DNA of 18,733 nucleotides from an uncultured Clostridia bacterium. Its GTDB lineage: Bacteria > Bacillota > Clostridia > TANB77 > CAG-508. The notes beneath the pieces were generated by a model, which saw nothing but the letters and a program-made list of their open reading frames with translations, was not told the DNA's origin and did not search any database. Below, piece by piece: positions 16,055-18,733 of the stretch. A program made the position numbers and the translations under genes. Positions within the stretch are counted from its first letter, which is position 1. Each line of letters begins with the position of its first letter. The stretch is taken from contig CAKPGM010000020.1 in the NCBI GenBank assembly GCA_934154805.1, forward strand, positions 1 through 18,733, in the 5' to 3' direction.

Positions 16055-18106
16055 ATGATTGATTTAAAACAAAGTGTTCAATATATAAAAGGAGTAGGAC
16101 CGAACAGAGCAAAATTATTTAATTTATTAGGAATATATACAATAGAAGATTTAATAACTTATTATCCAAGAGCTTACCAAGATAGAAGCAAAATAAAAAC
16201 AATAGAGGAACTACAAGATGGAGAAGAAGCCTTAATTGAAGCAGTAACGATGTCAAGAGTTTCGACTTTTAAGCTAAGAAGAAATATGTCTGTTTCTAAA
16301 GTACAGGTTCAGGATGATACAGGTAGATGTTTAATTACATGGTTTAATCAAGATTATATAAGAAATTCTATACAGGCACACGAGAAATATAAATTCTATG
16401 GCAAGATTACACAGAAATTAGGAAAAATGGAAATGTCATCTCCTGTTTTTGACAAAGAAGGGGAAAGTAAAAATACAGGGAAAATAGTTCCAATATACAG
16501 TACTACTAAGAGCTTATCAGAAAATGCAATAAGACAGGCTATGGAAAATGCTTTAAAACTTGCAAATGATCAATTAAAAGATAATTTGCCTGAATATATA
16601 AAAAAAGAATATAACTTAGAAAACTTTGACAAAGCAGTAGAACAAATACATTTTCCATCAGACTTCGACTCATTAACAGTTGCAAGACAAAGACTAGTTT
16701 TTGAAGAGCTACTAACCTTCCAACTAGCATTACTTAGTCTAAAAAATCAATATAGCAATGAAATCAGAGGAATAAAATATAATAAAGAAGTACATATGTC
16801 TGATGTAATAAATGTACTACCATTTAATCTAACAAAGGCACAATTGAGAGTTTTAGAAGAAATTGATGCTGATATGGAATCAGAAAAGCCTATGAACAGA
16901 CTTCTTCAAGGAGATGTTGGCTCTGGAAAAACAGTTGTTGCAATGATCTCTGCGTACAAGGCTGTTAAGAGTGGATACCAAGTGACAGTGATGGCACCAA
17001 CTACAATATTGGCAAGTCAACACATTGTAAATTTCAACAAAATATTAGAACAATTTGGAATCAGATGTGAGCTTCTAGTAAGTAGCTTAACAAAAAAACA
17101 AAAAGATAATGTGCTAGAAAGATTAAAAAATGGCGAAATAGACATTCTTATAGGAACTCATGCACTTTTACAAGAAAATGTAGAGTTTAAAAATCTGGGA
17201 CTAGTAATAACAGACGAACAACATAGATTTGGTGTAAAACAAAGAAGTGTAATTGCTGGTAAAGGAAACAATCCAGATGTTTTAGTAATGACAGCGACTC
17301 CTATACCAAGGACGCTCGCAATAATAGTATATGGAGATCTAGATATTTCTATAATAGATGAGTTACCGCCAAATAGGAAGAAGATAGAAACAGTTGCTGT
17401 AAAAGAAAATATGGCAGACAGAATAATTACATTCATAAAGAAGAATGTAGACGAAGGAAGACAAGCCTACATAGTATGTCCGTTTGTGGATGAAAATGAA
17501 GAAATGGAAGATGTAAAGTCTGTAGAAAAATTGGCAAAGACATATAAAGATGAAATATTTAAGGATTATAAAGTAGAAATCTTACACGGAAAAATGAAAC
17601 CAAAAGACAAAGAAAAAACAATGCAAGACTTCAAAGAAAACAAAATAAGCATACTAATTTCGACAACAGTAATAGAAGTTGGAGTGGATGTTCCAAATGC
17701 TAACATAATGGTAATAGAAAATGCAGAAAGATTTGGACTAGCACAACTTCACCAGCTAAGAGGAAGAGTTGGAAGAGGAGAATATCAATCATACTGTATT
17801 TTGAAATATAACAGTAATTCTCAAATGGTAAGAGAAAGAATGAAAACAATGACACAAACAGAAGATGGTTTCAAAATAGCAGAAAAAGACTTAGAACTAA
17901 GAGGTGCAGGAGAATTCTTTGGAACAAAACAACATGGAATTCCAGAATTTAAAATAGCAAATATATTTGAAGATGTAAAAGTATTAAAACAAGTTCAGGA
18001 ACTAGCAATAAGAATAGAAAATCAAGATAAAAAATTAGAAAAAGAAGAAAATGCGCCGTTAAAGAAAATAGTGGAAAAAATAAGAAAAGAAAGAATAGAA
18101 ATATAA
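16055..18106 (+). CDS. recG: ATP-dependent DNA helicase RecG
   Basis: RecG remodels stalled replication forks and branch-migrates Holliday junctions. The 683-residue length is typical. The N-terminal part has the helix-hairpin-helix-like GVGPNRAKLFNLLGI and the OB-fold wedge domain (about 55-150). The helicase core shows GDVGSGKT at 286-293, DEQH at 387-390, TATPIPRT, STTVIEVGVDVPNA and QLRGRVGRG. The C-terminal part reads LELRGAGEFFGTKQHG as in the family. The start ATG at 16055 is preceded by AGGAAG. It is the last gene of the run that starts with the pbp gene and is followed by a terminator. Confidence 0.98.
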   Translation: MIDLKQSVQYIKGVGPNRAKLFNLLGIYTIEDLITYYPRAYQDRSKIKTIEELQDGEEALIEAVTMSRVSTFKLRRNMSVSKVQVQDDTGRCLITWFNQDYIRNSIQAHEKYKFYGKITQKLGKMEMSSPVFDKEGESKNTGKIVPIYSTTKSLSENAIRQAMENALKLANDQLKDNLPEYIKKEYNLENFDKAVEQIHFPSDFDSLTVARQRLVFEELLTFQLALLSLKNQYSNEIRGIKYNKEVHMSDVINVLPFNLTKAQLRVLEEIDADMESEKPMNRLLQGDVGSGKTVVAMISAYKAVKSGYQVTVMAPTTILASQHIVNFNKILEQFGIRCELLVSSLTKKQKDNVLERLKNGEIDILIGTHALLQENVEFKNLGLVITDEQHRFGVKQRSVIAGKGNNPDVLVMTATPIPRTLAIIVYGDLDISIIDELPPNRKKIETVAVKENMADRIITFIKKNVDEGRQAYIVCPFVDENEEMEDVKSVEKLAKTYKDEIFKDYKVEILHGKMKPKDKEKTMQDFKENKISILISTTVIEVGVDVPNANIMVIENAERFGLAQLHQLRGRVGRGEYQSYCILKYNSNSQMVRERMKTMTQTEDGFKIAEKDLELRGAGEFFGTKQHGIPEFKIANIFEDVKVLKQVQELAIRIENQDKKLEKEENAPLKKIVEKIRKERIEI

Positions 18107-18108
18107 AA

Positions 18109-18149
18109 GTAAGTTTATGACTGTATAAGCATAAAATACAGTTACTTAC
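18109..18149 (+). other. Two-part hairpin just after recG
   Basis: GTAAGT (18109-18114) pairs with ACTTAC (18144-18149), and ACTGTAT (18120-18126) with ATACAGT (18136-18142). It starts 2 bases after the recG stop and has no T-run. It could protect the 3' end or belong to a larger RNA structure with the terminator that follows. Confidence 0.5.
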
Positions 18150-18168
18150 ACAAATATTAAAAACTAAT

Positions 18169-18220
18169 AAGAACCTAGATGGCAGATAAATCTGTAAATC
18201 TGGGTTCTTTCTGTGTCTTT
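18169..18220 (+). terminator. Rho-independent terminator after recG
   Basis: AAGAACCTAGAT (18169-18180) pairs with ATCTGGGTTCTT (18198-18209) with one G-U. The loop can form a small extra stem (CAGAT with ATCTG). T-rich sequence follows to 18220. It isolates the recG transcript from the second prepilin locus. Confidence 0.85.
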
Positions 18221-18226
18221 AAAATT

Positions 18227-18255
18227 TTTTAATTAAATATATAATTTAATTAAAA
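18227..18255. repeat. AT palindrome, prepilin locus B, left member (core ATATA)
   Basis: Perfect 12-bp arms, TTTTAATTAAAT and ATTTAATTAAAA, surround ATATA. It is the counterpart of 2940-2967. Its 19-bp centre (18232-18250) is the exact inverse of 18387-18405. Confidence 0.85.
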
Positions 18256-18382
18256 TTTATATAATAAATATATAGCATAACTGTAAGAAAAAATCAATAC
18301 TATGAAATTACAAAAATAAAGCAATTAAATAATATATAAGTTATGAATTGCTAGAGCTCCATAAACTGTAAGCTTTTTTCAT

Positions 18383-18409
18383 TTTTATTAAATTATATAT
18401 TTAATAAAA
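18383..18409. repeat. AT palindrome, prepilin locus B, right member (core TATAT)
   Basis: Arms TTTTATTAAAT and ATTTAATAAAA surround TATAT, the same 27 bases as 3095-3121. It begins 127 bases after the left member, the same gap as in locus A. Confidence 0.85.
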
Positions 18410-18422
18410 GTTTTAATACTAG

Positions 18423-18451
18423 TTAATTTATAAAACGTATTGTTTTATAAT
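18423..18451 (+). promoter_or_regulatory. Possible promoter of prepilin locus B
   Basis: TATAAT (18446-18451) aligns with the -10 candidate of locus A. TTAATT (18423-18428) lies 17 bases upstream but is a poor -35. Confidence 0.45.
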
Positions 18452-18479
18452 AACAATATACAAATGGAAAGGGGAAAAA

Positions 18480-18536
18480 ATGTCAAAAGAAACATTAAAA
18501 AATTTAAAAGAAACTAAAGAAGGAGGAAAAGTAACA
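18480..18536 (+). other. Short in-frame leader before the prepilin start, locus B
   Basis: The ATG at 18480, preceded by AAAGGGG, opens 19 codons (MSKETLKNLKETKE and on) in frame with the ATG at 18537. It matches the leader at 3194. AAGGAGG at 18520-18526 inside it serves the next ATG. Confidence 0.5.
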
Positions 18537-18733
18537 ATGAATAAGATGTTAAAGAATAAAAGACGGAATAACACTAATAGCTCTGGTTGTGACAATAGTA
18601 GTACTTTTGATATTAGCAGGAGTAAGCATAAGCTTAATATTAGATAACAATGGAATAATACAAAAAAGTAAAGATGCCAGAAGAGAATATGGACAAGCAA
18701 AAGAAAATGAGCAAGCAGATTTAAATAAAGTAT
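18537..18733 (+). CDS. Second prepilin-type protein, N-terminal part only; same +1 frameshift at CGG (18564)
   Basis: From the ATG at 18537, 10 bases after AAGGAGG, the frame reads MNKMLKNKR and meets CGG at 18564-18566. Skipping its C continues as GITLIALVVT and the hydrophobic helix, then a charged segment (NGIIQKSKDARREYGQA) running off the window. Over the shared part it differs from the first prepilin gene at 16 codons. Thirteen are silent and three conservative (D/N, K/R, R/K). Without the shift the frame ends after about 32 codons. The C-terminal domain is outside the window, so its fusion partner is unknown. Confidence 0.72.
18564..18566 (+). other. Putative +1 frameshift site, CGG codon, locus B
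   Basis: The context is AAA AGA CGG A, directly before the prepilin-peptidase glycine, as at 3263. Confidence 0.6.

Larger units (their letters stand above)
18221..18479 (+). other. Conserved upstream region of prepilin locus B
   Basis: A non-coding AT-rich stretch matching 2925-3193: palindrome pair, ATATATAGCATAA after the left palindrome, and TAATAACAATATACAAA before the leader ATG. The middle diverges (it holds CTAGAGCTC and AAGCTT not seen as such in locus A). No real ORF is seen. Confidence 0.7.

Noticed and set aside
18109..18220. T-box or other riboswitch for the second prepilin gene
   Set aside because: No T-box sequence or aptamer core is recognisable. The structure follows recG directly and ends in an ordinary terminator.

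Overview
The window looks like a stretch of chromosome from a low-GC, A-rich member of the Bacillota, most likely an uncultured clostridial lineage. The reasons are the strong AGA/AAA codon bias, AAGGAGG-type ribosome binding sites, two TTG starts, a PASTA-type class A penicillin-binding protein, a DUF1189 protein and clostridial-style GITLIAL prepilins. Nearly all genes are on the + strand. No tRNA, rRNA, CRISPR array, transposase or phage gene is visible.

Layout. The 3' part of dnaK (1-1623) is followed by dnaJ (1713-2864) and a terminator. An AT-rich intergenic region with two matched palindromes (2940-3121) leads into a prepilin-like surface protein fused to an FGE/C-type-lectin-like domain (3245-4535). 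Then come dinB behind a consensus promoter with a LexA-like box, metK-folD ending at a good terminator, and dprA. A compact run follows: pbp1A-type gene, cysS, DUF1189 gene, ftsH and recG (9016-18106). After a terminator, the window ends in a second copy of the palindrome region and the start of a second prepilin gene (18537 to the edge).

Most genes are housekeeping: chaperones, SAM and folate one-carbon metabolism, DNA uptake or repair, cell wall synthesis, tRNA charging, membrane proteolysis and fork rescue. The unusual part is the pair of prepilin loci, about 15 kb apart. In both, the ATG with the strong ribosome binding site is in a different frame from the conserved prepilin segment. The two frames meet at the same place, an in-frame CGG codon directly before the prepilin-peptidase glycine, and skipping its C (+1) restores the protein. 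By eye these are the only two in-frame CGG codons in about 5,700 codons of the window. Of the 16 codons that differ between the copies after the shift point, 13 differ silently in the shifted frame, so that frame is under selection. This is sequence evidence for a shared programmed +1 frameshift, possibly linked to a nearly unused or unassigned CGG codon. Both loci also share a palindrome pair with exactly 127 nt between its members, and the C-terminal end of the first protein has the look of a diversified ligand-binding tail.
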